This document shows positions 44,666-53,273 of a stretch of DNA of 64,000 nucleotides, one piece after another. The translations under genes were made by a program, and so were the position numbers. Source of the DNA: an uncultured Alphaproteobacteria bacterium (GTDB lineage: Bacteria > Pseudomonadota > Alphaproteobacteria > Puniceispirillales > Puniceispirillaceae). The stretch covers positions 12,803 through 76,802 of the forward strand of contig CALEYP010000049.1 of NCBI GenBank assembly GCA_937924895.1, read 5' to 3'. Position 1 is the stretch's first letter; every line of letters starts with the position of its first letter. Under the pieces are notes generated by a model, which was not told where the DNA came from, did not search any database, and was given only the letters and a program-made list of their open reading frames with translations.

Positions 44666-44689
44666 AAAAAGGGTGAGTGCGCCTCACCC
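44666..44689 (-). terminator. Intrinsic terminator after rplS
   Basis: On the minus strand gggtgag (44689-44683) and ctcaccc (44677-44671) form a 7-base stem with a 5-base loop followed by five T (44670-44666). It ends the rpsP-rimM-trmD-rplS transcript just before leuC. Confidence 0.8.
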
Positions 44690-44714
44690 CTCGGACATTG
44701 TCACTGTTACGTGA

Positions 44715-45089
44715 TTAAGATGCAGAGCTCTGTCTTGCCTTTTCAGGAATACGAGCTGCTTTACCTGTGCGGCCACGCAAATAGTAAAGCTTCGCACGAC
44801 GAACACGGCCACGGCGGACAACTTCAATGTCTTGTACCTGTGGTGAATAAAGCGGAAATACACGCTCTACGCCTTCGCCATAAGAAATCTTACGAACTGT
44901 AAATGATGAGCTTACGCCTTTGTTCTTGCGTGCAATACAGACACCTTCAAATGCCTGGATACGCTCACGGCTACCTTCAACAACACGAACGCTTACACGA
45001 ACGGTATCACCAGCACCAAATTCTGGCACAGGGCGCTGCTCTTGACGGCTTGCGACAACATTTTGACCAATTTGTTCTACAATATTCAT
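44715..45089 (-). CDS. rplS: 50S ribosomal protein L19
   Basis: A 124-residue large-subunit protein at the 30S interface. It has FGAGDTVRVSVRVVEGSRER, IQAFEGVCIARKNKGVSSSF, TVRKISYGEGVERVFPLYSP and RVRRAKLYYLRGRTGKAARI, the full L19 pattern. It follows trmD, as in most Proteobacteria. Confidence 0.97.
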   Translation of the reverse strand: MNIVEQIGQNVVASRQEQRPVPEFGAGDTVRVSVRVVEGSRERIQAFEGVCIARKNKGVSSSFTVRKISYGEGVERVFPLYSPQVQDIEVVRRGRVRRAKLYYLRGRTGKAARIPEKARQSSAS

Positions 45090-45153
45090 TTCATCATCTC
45101 CCCTTCATCGGGTTCTGTTCGGTGGTTCTTTTGACAGACAGGGCCCTATGCTG

Positions 45154-45891
45154 TCAACTTGATTCACCACTATTTTCCTCATTCTTCGCCAAAAAACGTC
45201 GATAAATGTCAGGACGACGTGTTTTGGTGCGCTCAATCGCCTGTTGTTGGCGCCAAGCGTGAATTTTACCATGATGGCCAGACCCTAAAATCTCAGGGGC
45301 TTCCATCCCATTCCATATCCGCGGATGCGTATATAAATCATGTTCTAACAGACCTGTCTCAAAGCTCTCTTCAAGATGGCCAATCTCTTTGCCCATCACC
45401 CCTGGCAACAGCCGGATAACAGCATCGAGTAAAATCTGTGCCGCAACCTCGCCACCAGACAGGATATAATCGCCGACTGACACTTCCATCAGCTCATGAT
45501 GATCAATCACCCGCTGATCGAGACCTTCATACCGCCCACAGACCAATACAAGACCAGGTTCAGCGGCAAGCTCTCTGACCAACTCTTGATCTAGCAGACG
45601 GCCACGCGGCGACAAATAAATACGACGCCCTGGTGCCTCTGCGACATCGGTTAGCGCGGCTGACACAACATCTGGCTTTAACACCATACCATGACCACCG
45701 CCCAGCGGCACATCATCTACCGTACGATGCTTATCCGTTGCATAAGACCGAATATCACGCGCATCAAGCGACCAAATCCCATTCGCCAAGGCACGACCCG
45801 CAAGAGACTGCCCAAGTGAGGCCGGAAACATATCAGGGAATAGGGTTAAAATTGTTGCTGCAAAACAGCTATTTTCCGCTTTCCCTGTCAT
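45154..45891 (-). CDS. trmD: tRNA (guanine-37 N1) methyltransferase
   Basis: A 245-residue SPOUT enzyme that methylates G37 next to the anticodon and prevents frameshifting. Features: TILTLFPDMFPASLGQSLAG, VDDVPLGGGHGMVLKPDVV, the knot region LVLVCGRYEGLDQRVIDHH and SVGDYILSGGEVAAQILLDA. The C-terminal HGKIHAWRQQQAIERTKTRR is typical. It lies between rimM and rplS. Confidence 0.97.
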   Translation of the reverse strand: MTGKAENSCFAATILTLFPDMFPASLGQSLAGRALANGIWSLDARDIRSYATDKHRTVDDVPLGGGHGMVLKPDVVSAALTDVAEAPGRRIYLSPRGRLLDQELVRELAAEPGLVLVCGRYEGLDQRVIDHHELMEVSVGDYILSGGEVAAQILLDAVIRLLPGVMGKEIGHLEESFETGLLEHDLYTHPRIWNGMEAPEILGSGHHGKIHAWRQQQAIERTKTRRPDIYRRFLAKNEENSGESS

Positions 45892-45920
45892 TCTACCCTG
45901 CCTCTCTCACCGCTGATGCG

Positions 45921-46478
45921 TTATTTTGGCTCCTGCCTATTTGGCGGCGTATCTTCTTCTAACCATGCCGGATCAACCTGCATCGTTAATTGTTGGGACG
46001 CCTCATCAACCATCGGCTCATATCTGTCACCAAAGGGCACGAAAATCGTCTTTTTATTGCCGATTCTCACTTCGATCACTGTGCCAGCCCCAAAATCATG
46101 AATGCCAACAATCTCGCCAACAGGCTGATTAGGCTGTGCCACAAGGGTAAACCCTATCACATCAGCATGATATATCTCATCAGGGGCGAGATCAGGTAGC
46201 TGATCACGCGCCACATAAAGAACGCTTCCCCGCAGAGATTCGGCTTGTGTGCGATCTGTGATTTCCTTGGCAGAACAGATTACAAAAGCTTTAGCGTGAC
46301 TATGCGCCTTTAATGTCAGTGCCTGCCCATCTTCGCGATAGACAGGCCCAAAGCCTGCAATATCCATTGGCTGTTCCAGAAAGGCTTTGACTTTAAACTG
46401 CCCTCTGATGCCATGCGCTGATGCAATGGCGCCAATTTCAATTCTTTGTTCAGGCTTTTGGTCTGTCATCTGCGACAC
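45921..46478 (-). CDS. rimM: 16S rRNA processing protein RimM
   Basis: A 185-residue 30S maturation factor that acts on the head region around S19. The N-terminal domain starts IEIGAIASAHGIRGQFKVKA; the PRC-barrel shows DLAPDEIYHADVIGFTLVA, VGEIVGIHDFGAGTVIEV and KKTIFVPFGDRYEPMVD. Its location between rpsP and trmD is the classical order. Confidence 0.95.
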   Translation of the reverse strand: MSQMTDQKPEQRIEIGAIASAHGIRGQFKVKAFLEQPMDIAGFGPVYREDGQALTLKAHSHAKAFVICSAKEITDRTQAESLRGSVLYVARDQLPDLAPDEIYHADVIGFTLVAQPNQPVGEIVGIHDFGAGTVIEVRIGNKKTIFVPFGDRYEPMVDEASQQLTMQVDPAWLEEDTPPNRQEPK

Positions 46479-46503
46479 ATATCCTTACGCAAAGCCTGAT
46501 GCT

Positions 46504-46953
46504 TTATTCAGCAGATGCCTCTTCAGCCGCTTCTTCAGCTGGTGCCTCTTCAGCTGGTGCAGCTTCGGCTTCAGCAGCAGCAGCCGCTTCGGCTTCGGCA
46601 GCAGCAGCCGCTTCAGCCGCTGCTTCAGCTTCAGCCGCTTCTTTTTCAGCACGCTTCTTACCAGGTGCCGCTTTCTTTGGCTGGTCACGCATTTCAACCT
46701 TTGGCATCATTTCCAAAGATGACAATAGCTTTTGAACACGTTCTGTTGCCTGGGCACCTTTGCCTAGCCAGTAAGATACACGCTCACCATTTACAACCAA
46801 ACGCTGGTCATTATCTTTGGCAACCATTGGGTTGTAGAAGCCAAGCTTCTCAACATAACGACCATCACGTGGTGCAGATGCTTCTGCGACAACGATGCGA
46901 TAGAAAGGACGCTTTTTCGCGCCACCACGTGCCAATCTGATCTTCAATGCCAT
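46504..46953 (-). CDS. rpsP: 30S ribosomal protein S16 with acidic alanine-rich tail
   Basis: A 149-residue protein. Residues 1-85 are normal S16 (KIRLARGGAKKRPFYRIVVA, YVEKLGFYNPM, ERVSYWLGKGAQATERVQKL). From residue 104 a tail of about 46 residues is built only of alanine and glutamate with a few proline and serine residues. Long C-terminal extensions of S16 occur in other Alphaproteobacteria. The tail DNA contains a 24-base tandem duplication, so its length may vary among strains. Confidence 0.96.
   Translation of the reverse strand: MALKIRLARGGAKKRPFYRIVVAEASAPRDGRYVEKLGFYNPMVAKDNDQRLVVNGERVSYWLGKGAQATERVQKLLSSLEMMPKVEMRDQPKKAAPGKKRAEKEAAEAEAAAEAAAAAEAEAAAAAEAEAAPAEEAPAEEAAEEASAE
46566..46613. 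repeat. 24-bp tandem duplication within rpsP
   Basis: Two adjacent 24-base units (46566-46589 and 46590-46613) differ at one position (a to g at the eighth base). They encode part of the alanine/glutamate tail of S16. A shorter repeat of cttcagctggtgc occurs twice nearby, at about 46533-46560. Confidence 0.7.
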
Positions 46954-46999
46954 TTTCTTATTCCCTTCATGAAATGTGGCTTAAACCGAATAATACTCT

Positions 47000-48529
47000 T
47001 TATTTCTTTCGTTTGGATTTACCACCACGACTTGGCAATCCGCCTAGCCCTGGCAAGCCGCCCAATCCTGGGAGGCCTTTACCCAACATTTGCTGTCCAC
47101 CCATACCAGGTGGCAATTGTGATGCCATTTTTTGCATCGCTTCAGCATCCATTTGTGGCATGCCTCCCGCAGCAGGCATTCCGCCGCCGCCAAGACCGCC
47201 CATCATCGCCTTGAGACCAGCGGCACCAGCTTTGCTGCCCATGCGCTTCATCATCTTGGCCATTTCTTGATATTGCTTCACAACCTTATTCACCTCTTGC
47301 ACTGACGTGCCAGAGCCAGCGGCAATCCGCTTACGGCGAGACGCGTTCAAAAGCCCCACGCTCACACGTTCCTTTTTGGTCATGGATAGAATAATAGCTT
47401 CTTGACGCTTTAGCAGTGAATCATCAATGCCAGCCGCATTCAGCTGTTTTTGCATCTTGCCGATACCAGGCAACATGCCCAAAATGCCGCCAAGACCGCC
47501 CATTTTTTGCAATTGGCGTAATTGATTCAGGAAGTCATTCATATCAAACTTCCCAGATGCCATGCGCTTTGCCATGCGCATCGCTTCTTCTTCTTCAATC
47601 GCAGCGGCTGCTTTTTCAACCAGCGCCACCACATCACCCATATCAAGGATCCGGCCTGCCAGACGATCAGGTACGAATTCCTCTAGCGCATCCTGCTTTT
47701 CGCCAACACCGACAAATTTGATAGGCTGGCCTGTTACATGACGCATAGATAAGGCCGCACCACCGCGCGAATCACCATCCATTCTTGTCAGGACAATCCC
47801 TGTGACACCAATCTCTTCATGGAAGGCTTGCGCGGTATTCACGGCATCTTGACCGGTGAGCGCATCAGCAACAAGCAACACCTCATGTGGGTTTGTTTCC
47901 TGCTTAATCTGCTTTAGCTCAGCCATCAGCTCAGCATCGATGCTTAAACGACCAGCTGTATCAAGGATGAGGACATCATGCGCTTTTAATTTAGCCACCT
48001 GCAGCGCACGCCGCGCCAGCTGGATAGGTGTTTCATTATCGGCCTCTGTTAGGATGCCAACCTCTGCTTGTTCACCCAATAGACGGAGCTGCTCACGCGC
48101 GGCAGGACGTGTCATATCCAGCGAGGCGACCATCACATTCTTTTTGTATCTGGTCTTCAGGCGGAGCGCTAATTTACCAGCCGTAGTTGTTTTACCAGAG
48201 CCTTGCAAACCAGCCATTAAGATGACAGCAGGCGGCGCGACATCAATTGTCAAAGGTGCGGCATCGCCCCCTAATAATTCGACCAACCCATCATGAACGA
48301 TTTTGATGACTTGCTGATCAGGGCGAACTGATTTGATCGCTGTGGCGCCAATGGCTTTGTCTTTAATCGAAGCAATAAATTCACGCGCAACAGGCAAAGC
48401 GACGTCAGCCTCAAGCAACGCCATGCGTACCTCACGCAATGCGGCTTCGACATCCTTTTCGCTCAAAGCGCCCTTCTTTGATAAGCCATCAAAGACGGAT
48501 TGGAATTTATCTTTCAACTGATCAAACAT
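47000..48529 (-). CDS. ffh: Signal recognition particle protein Ffh
   Basis: A 509-residue SRP54-type GTPase that delivers nascent membrane proteins to FtsY. The N domain is followed by G1 MAGLQGSGKTTTAGKLAL, DTAGRLSIDAELM, TRMDGDSRGGAALSM, and a methionine-rich M domain from about residue 330 (GMLPGIGKMQKQL, the RNA-binding RKRIAAGSGTSVQEVN). The C-terminus is a glycine/methionine-rich flexible end. rpsP follows downstream. Confidence 0.97.
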   Translation of the reverse strand: MFDQLKDKFQSVFDGLSKKGALSEKDVEAALREVRMALLEADVALPVAREFIASIKDKAIGATAIKSVRPDQQVIKIVHDGLVELLGGDAAPLTIDVAPPAVILMAGLQGSGKTTTAGKLALRLKTRYKKNVMVASLDMTRPAAREQLRLLGEQAEVGILTEADNETPIQLARRALQVAKLKAHDVLILDTAGRLSIDAELMAELKQIKQETNPHEVLLVADALTGQDAVNTAQAFHEEIGVTGIVLTRMDGDSRGGAALSMRHVTGQPIKFVGVGEKQDALEEFVPDRLAGRILDMGDVVALVEKAAAAIEEEEAMRMAKRMASGKFDMNDFLNQLRQLQKMGGLGGILGMLPGIGKMQKQLNAAGIDDSLLKRQEAIILSMTKKERVSVGLLNASRRKRIAAGSGTSVQEVNKVVKQYQEMAKMMKRMGSKAGAAGLKAMMGGLGGGGMPAAGGMPQMDAEAMQKMASQLPPGMGGQQMLGKGLPGLGGLPGLGGLPSRGGKSKRKK

Positions 48530-48718
48530 GTGATGTCACATTCTGTCCAATATCGCGGTTACCATCGTGCCGGAGCCCCTTATCTCAGCTGCCAAACGCA
48601 TAAACAAAAACGCGCCCGTGCTCGAAAACTTCAAGGACGGACGGAACCCGTTAAGGTCAATGGGTCAGGCTATGCCAGATAATTTCCCACAGCTTATAGG
48701 CGATTAATGGCTTATTCG

Positions 48719-49660
48719 TCAAGCCTGGTCTTGCGTTAAGGCCTCTTGCGGCACACCAACAAGGGCCGCGGCAAATTCTTGTGCGGTGAAGGATTGCAGG
48801 TCATCAACTTGCTCACCAACCCCAACCATATGCACAGGCAGACCAAATTCTTCGGCGAGCGCTAGCACCACGCCTCCTTTGGCTGAGCCATCCAGCTTTG
48901 TGATAATCATGCCTGTTAGCTGTGCTACCTCAGAAAAGGCCTTGGTCTGAGACAAGGCATTTTGACCCACCGTCCCATCAAGCACGATCACTGAATCATG
49001 GGGCGCACTCTCATCATATTTGCCGATCACACGATGGATTTTGGCTAATTCATCCATCAATTCACTGCGATTTTGTAAGCGTCCTGCGGTATCTATAATC
49101 AAGACATCAATGCCAGCATCTGTGGCACGTTGCATAGCCTGATACGCCACCGCTGCCGAATCGCTGCCTTCTTGGCCTGTGACAACCTCAGTATCGGTAC
49201 GTTGACCCCAGCCTTGTAATTGTTCGGTCGCAGCGGCGCGGAATGTATCACCAGCTGCAAGCATTACTGTTTTGCCTTGTGATTTGAAATGACTTGCCAA
49301 TTTACCAGCGGTCGTTGTCTTACCAGAGCCATTGACCCCCACCAGCAGAATCACATGAGGGCTCTGGTCCTCTCTGATCGCCAAAGGTTGTGCCACATCT
49401 GTCAGACGCGTGACCAAAATCTGACCGAGCGCAATACGCCATGCCTCTTGCGAGGACTCCTTATCAAATTTCATTGCGGCTAATTCTTCAGCGATCGCCA
49501 TGGCTGTTTTAGGGCCCATATCTGCTTCAATAAGCGCATCTTCAAGTTCTTCTAATGAGGCCGCGTCTAATGTTTTTGATGTGAAGAGACTTGTGAGGCT
49601 GGCACTCATCTTAGATGATGATTTTTTCAGCCCATCGGTTAATTTACTAAACCAGCTCAT
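48719..49660 (-). CDS. ftsY: Signal recognition particle receptor FtsY
   Basis: A 313-residue SRP receptor GTPase. It has only the N and G domains and lacks the long acidic A domain of E. coli FtsY, as is common in Alphaproteobacteria. G1 is LVGVNGSGKTTTAGKLASHF, then GDTFRAAATEQLQGWG, DTAGRLQNRSELMDEL and TKLDGSAKGGVVLALAEEF. Its start overlaps the mtaB 3' end by 14 bases. A 189-base gap without a recognised feature separates it from ffh. Confidence 0.96.
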   Translation of the reverse strand: MSWFSKLTDGLKKSSSKMSASLTSLFTSKTLDAASLEELEDALIEADMGPKTAMAIAEELAAMKFDKESSQEAWRIALGQILVTRLTDVAQPLAIREDQSPHVILLVGVNGSGKTTTAGKLASHFKSQGKTVMLAAGDTFRAAATEQLQGWGQRTDTEVVTGQEGSDSAAVAYQAMQRATDAGIDVLIIDTAGRLQNRSELMDELAKIHRVIGKYDESAPHDSVIVLDGTVGQNALSQTKAFSEVAQLTGMIITKLDGSAKGGVVLALAEEFGLPVHMVGVGEQVDDLQSFTAQEFAAALVGVPQEALTQDQA

Positions 49661-50927
49661 CTGTGACCTCTTCTACTATAAACCGATCGCCGCTTATCTC
49701 TTTCAGCCTGACAGGAATGATCTCCCCTGCCTTATGTAAGCTATCGCCTGACAGCGTGGCTTTCATGAAATTTTGTAAATGCCCCTGATTGGCCTTCTCA
49801 ACCAGCATCAGATCTGTCTGGCCAATACGTATGCGCATCGCATCATCGAGTAATTTTGCCCCTAAATCACGGACCTCTTTGGCGCGCGCTTTGATGGTTC
49901 CGCCATCATGTTGCGGCATCTGCGCAGCAGGTGTGCCTTCGCGCGGAGAATAGCCAAAGACATGTAGGAGTGGGATATTACATTCCGCTAATAAAGAAAG
50001 TGTATTGCGATGCGCCTCTTCAGTTTCTGTCGGAAACCCCGCAATAATATCTGCCCCAAAGGTGACATCTGGGCGACGACGACGAGCCTCGTCACAAAAG
50101 CGGCGCAAATCACGGGCGAGGTGACGACGTTTCATCCGTTTCAAAATCAAATCATCACCATGCTGCATTGATAAATGCAAATGTGGCATCAGCCGCGGTT
50201 CTGTTGCCAGCGCTTCCATCAGATGATGATCAGGTTCGGCAGGATCTATCGAAGACAGGCGCAGCCGTGGTAAATCTGGCACAAGGGCGAGGATTTTTTT
50301 GACGAGCGCCCCAAGGCGTGGTTGACCAGGTAAGTCATGCCCCCAGCTCGTTATATCAACGCCTGTTAGCACCACTTCTTTGGTGCCTGCCGCGACTAAT
50401 CGTTCAATCTGTTCTACCACAGCGCCCATGCCAACCGAACGTGATGGACCTCTGCCAAACGGAATAATGCAGAAGGTACAACGATGATCACAACCTTGCT
50501 GGACCTGTAGAAAGGCACGGGTGTGATCATCAAAGCTATCAATAAAATGGCTAGCTGTTTCTGTGATGGTCATCACATCTGTGACAAGCAACCCTGCCTC
50601 TTGACCTGATTGCAGGGCTTGCCAGCTTTCTGCTTGTAACTTGTCATGATTGCCCATGACGTGACTGACCTCTGGCATCTCTTGCCAGGCTTCAGGATTA
50701 ATCTGGGCTGCGCATCCTGTCACAATAATTTGTGCCTCTGGATTATCACGATGTAATTTGCGTAACGACTGGCGCGCTTGTTTTTCAGCCTCAGATGTCA
50801 CGGCGCAGGTATTGATGATTATTGCATTTTGCAAACCAGCGGCCTCTGCCTGTTTGCGCATGACCTCTGATTCCCAGATATTCAACCGACACCCAAATGT
50901 CTCAATATGTGGTCGATTGGCGCTCAT
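49647..50927 (-). CDS. mtaB: tRNA t6A37 methylthiotransferase MtaB
   Basis: A 426-residue radical SAM methylthiotransferase that adds methylthio to t6A37 in tRNAs reading ANN codons. The N-terminal UPF0004 domain has TFGCRLNIWES and INTCAVTSEAEKQARQ, and the radical SAM cluster motif is CDHRCTFCIIPFGRG. The C-terminal TRAM domain follows (KAGEIIPVRLKEI). The CRLN opening fits MtaB rather than MiaB. It lies between dapF and ftsY, a common alphaproteobacterial order. Confidence 0.92.
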   Translation of the reverse strand: MSANRPHIETFGCRLNIWESEVMRKQAEAAGLQNAIIINTCAVTSEAEKQARQSLRKLHRDNPEAQIIVTGCAAQINPEAWQEMPEVSHVMGNHDKLQAESWQALQSGQEAGLLVTDVMTITETASHFIDSFDDHTRAFLQVQQGCDHRCTFCIIPFGRGPSRSVGMGAVVEQIERLVAAGTKEVVLTGVDITSWGHDLPGQPRLGALVKKILALVPDLPRLRLSSIDPAEPDHHLMEALATEPRLMPHLHLSMQHGDDLILKRMKRRHLARDLRRFCDEARRRRPDVTFGADIIAGFPTETEEAHRNTLSLLAECNIPLLHVFGYSPREGTPAAQMPQHDGGTIKARAKEVRDLGAKLLDDAMRIRIGQTDLMLVEKANQGHLQNFMKATLSGDSLHKAGEIIPVRLKEISGDRFIVEEVTDELV

Positions 50928-50954
50928 AGCTATCCCTTATCACTGCCAGCATTA

Positions 50955-51809
50955 TTACGATGCATCGCGCAATAACATATCTTTGAGCGCGCCATCAAGG
51001 GTCCCCCGAAATGCCGTTTCAGCCGGGCCACGCATGAGGACACGCCCTTCCTCAGTCCCATCATCCATCCAGCTAATAAATAGGCTTCCTCCATCAAGGA
51101 CAACCTCAACATTGCGACTTGTCAGCCCGCGACGATGGGCAGCCACTGCAACAGCGCAGGCACCAGACCCACAAGCAGATGTGATACCCACCCCTCTTTC
51201 AAAGACACGCATTCGAACCTTGTCTTCACCAATCACGGTAGCAAAAGAGATATTCGCCGCCTCTGGGAAAATAGGATGATGCTCGAGGCGGCCACCGCGC
51301 TGTGCCACATCGACTTGCCTTACATCATCGACAAATAGCACCGCATGAGGGTTTCCCATTGAGATACAAACAGCTGTCTCTGTTTCGTCTGGCGCCAGCG
51401 ACACATGCAAAGTATCAGATGGGGCTGCCAGCGGAATTTGCGACCATGCCATCTGAGCGGGCCCCATATCCACTTCGATCAATTGACCGTGACGTCTCGC
51501 CTGTAACAGGCCGGCCTGTGTTTCAATCACAGCTGCCTCTTCCCCTGTTTCAGACATGATGAGATCTGCCACACATCTTGTGCCATTGCCGCACGCCCCG
51601 GTGACTGACCCATCTTGGTTACGCATATCCAAGAATATGTCACCCTCGCCACGCGCCGGGCGCAGAATCATTATCTGGTCACAGCCAATGCCAAAACGCC
51701 GATCAGCCAGAAGCTGCGCTGCTTCGGGTGTTAATGCAAGGGCATTTTCTCTGGCATCAAGAACAATGAAATCATTGCCAAGGCCATGCATTTTCAAAAA
51801 CTCTGTCAT
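50955..51809 (-). CDS. dapF: Diaminopimelate epimerase
   Basis: A 284-residue cofactor-free racemase that converts LL- to meso-diaminopimelate for peptidoglycan and lysine. The start KMHGLGNDFIVLDAR is typical, and both catalytic cysteines are present in GACGNGTRCVADL and TSACGSGACAVAVAAHRRG. It is the first of dapF-mtaB-ftsY. Confidence 0.96.
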   Translation of the reverse strand: MTEFLKMHGLGNDFIVLDARENALALTPEAAQLLADRRFGIGCDQIMILRPARGEGDIFLDMRNQDGSVTGACGNGTRCVADLIMSETGEEAAVIETQAGLLQARRHGQLIEVDMGPAQMAWSQIPLAAPSDTLHVSLAPDETETAVCISMGNPHAVLFVDDVRQVDVAQRGGRLEHHPIFPEAANISFATVIGEDKVRMRVFERGVGITSACGSGACAVAVAAHRRGLTSRNVEVVLDGGSLFISWMDDGTEEGRVLMRGPAETAFRGTLDGALKDMLLRDAS

Positions 51810-51858
51810 GAGAGGGGGAGACCTTTTATCGCCATATTGAGAGATAGCTTAGCAAATT

Positions 51859-52635
51859 TTAGAGCGTGATGGAAATCGGCACATGATCAGACGGTTTTTC
51901 CCACCCGCGCGCTTCGGCAAAAATCTCTGCTGATGTTACCTTATCGGCGAGGTCATTGGTGACAAAAATATGATCTAATCGGCGCCCGCGATTGCTTGCA
52001 CGATAGTCGCGTGCCCGATAAGACCACCAGCTATACAGAACTTCTTCAGGGCCAAAATGGCCACGAATCGCATCATGCCACCCGCCTTTGGCGATCAAAG
52101 ACAACAGCCGCTCTCTTTCTAGATCCGTATGGCTTACAACATTACGAAGCTGTTTTGTTGACCACACATCTTCGGCTAGTGGCGCAATATTTAAATCACC
52201 CACCATGACAGCCGGCCCTTGATCTTGTGACTCAAAATAGGCGGTTACCTCTTTGACAAAATCAAGCTTATGGCCAAATTTTGGATTTTCATCGCGGTCA
52301 GGGACATCACCACCAGCGGGAATATAAAAATTATGAATCCGAATATCATTCACAATAGCTGAAATATGGCGGCAATCCTCTTTACCAGCCCATAACTCAT
52401 GGCTGGCATCTCGCAAGGGCAAACGTGATAAAATGGCAACACCATTATAGGATTTTTCGCCGCGATAGGCTTGATAAGGATACCCCATTTCAGCAATCGC
52501 CTCGGCGGGGAATTGATCATCCACACATTTGGTTTCTTGCAAACAAATCACATCAGGCGCCACAGTGGCAAAAACCTGTTCCAATAACGGAAGGCGCAAC
52601 CGCACGGAATTAATATTCCAGCTCGTAATCTTCAT
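51859..52635 (-). CDS. xthA: Exodeoxyribonuclease III
   Basis: A 258-residue AP endonuclease/3' exonuclease of base excision repair. Motifs: ITSWNINSVRLRLPLL, VICLQETKCVDDQFP (metal glutamate), GYPYQAYRGEKSYNGVAIL, VMVGDLNIAPLAEDVW, and RRLDHIFVTND with the terminal SDHVPISITL catalytic histidine. It lies downstream of lolA, as in related genomes. Confidence 0.95.
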   Translation of the reverse strand: MKITSWNINSVRLRLPLLEQVFATVAPDVICLQETKCVDDQFPAEAIAEMGYPYQAYRGEKSYNGVAILSRLPLRDASHELWAGKEDCRHISAIVNDIRIHNFYIPAGGDVPDRDENPKFGHKLDFVKEVTAYFESQDQGPAVMVGDLNIAPLAEDVWSTKQLRNVVSHTDLERERLLSLIAKGGWHDAIRGHFGPEEVLYSWWSYRARDYRASNRGRRLDHIFVTNDLADKVTSAEIFAEARGWEKPSDHVPISITL

Positions 52636-52670
52636 CTTCAGACTTTCATCTAACTTTTAACAAAGGGGTT

Positions 52671-53273
52671 TTAATTATCGTCACTCGACGGTGAGGAATA
52701 GGGCGGGATCGCAAATAGAAAATTATTAAATTTTTCGCCAAAGACAAGGTTTTGCAATGTCACTTTAGTTTCAACCCCTACTGCATCAAGGATAATCCAG
52801 CGACGTAAAGCAAAGGGGTTTTCACTAAATTCTAAGGTTAAGCTGCCAGCAGCTTCACCTGTTTCTTGTGATAATGTAATAGAGACGACCCCACTTCTGG
52901 TCTCTGTTTTAGTATCAAAATCTGGTGACCGTAATTGGATATCTTCACGCAGCATCGGGGCAAAGGGAGTCGAGCCGATAGGATAGCTATTCACGCGCTT
53001 TTCCACCGGCTCATCAACATGAAGCCAGCCTTGTGAGACAATCAATGCTAGCTTTGCATCACCATCATATTGCAATCTCATTTGTGAGGGCCGCCGCAAA
53101 TAGAGCGTACCTGTTGCCGCACTACCATCAGAGGCCACTTGGGTAAATTCGGCCTGCATGGTGGTGATGGCTTCAAACCATCTTTCCGCCTGTGAGATGA
53201 CATCGGCGGTGGCAGGATTCACGCTAAGAATGCTAAGCCATAATCCACAAAAAGCGAGGAGTTTACATTTCAT
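52671..53273 (-). CDS. lolA: LolA-like outer membrane lipoprotein carrier
   Basis: A 200-residue secreted protein. The signal peptide is about residues 1-23 (KCKLLAFCGLWLSILSV, ending ATA). The mature part shows RWFEAITTMQAEFTQVAS, GTLYLRRPSQMRLQYDG and YPIGSTPFAPMLREDIQL, a LolA-like half-barrel that ferries lipoproteins across the periplasm. I chose ATG 53273, which overlaps ftsK by 11 bases; longer in-frame starts precede the signal peptide. The gene order ftsK-lolA supports the call. Confidence 0.88.
   Translation of the reverse strand: MKCKLLAFCGLWLSILSVNPATADVISQAERWFEAITTMQAEFTQVASDGSAATGTLYLRRPSQMRLQYDGDAKLALIVSQGWLHVDEPVEKRVNSYPIGSTPFAPMLREDIQLRSPDFDTKTETRSGVVSITLSQETGEAAGSLTLEFSENPFALRRWIILDAVGVETKVTLQNLVFGEKFNNFLFAIPPYSSPSSDDN

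Noticed and set aside
44615..44714. Leucine leader peptide or attenuator before leuC
   Set aside because: The space after the rplS terminator is too short and contains no run of leucine codons with a start.
46387..46940. Overlapping plus-strand frames opposite rpsP and rimM
   Set aside because: They arise from the repetitive Ala/Glu codons of the S16 tail read in reverse; serine- or leucine-rich low complexity.
48500..48682. 60-codon plus-strand frame in the ftsY-ffh gap
   Set aside because: Begins inside ffh antisense, has no site or homology, and is short enough to occur by chance.
48530..48718. SRP RNA gene next to ffh
   Set aside because: The conserved GGAA-type loop region of bacterial SRP RNA is not present on either strand.
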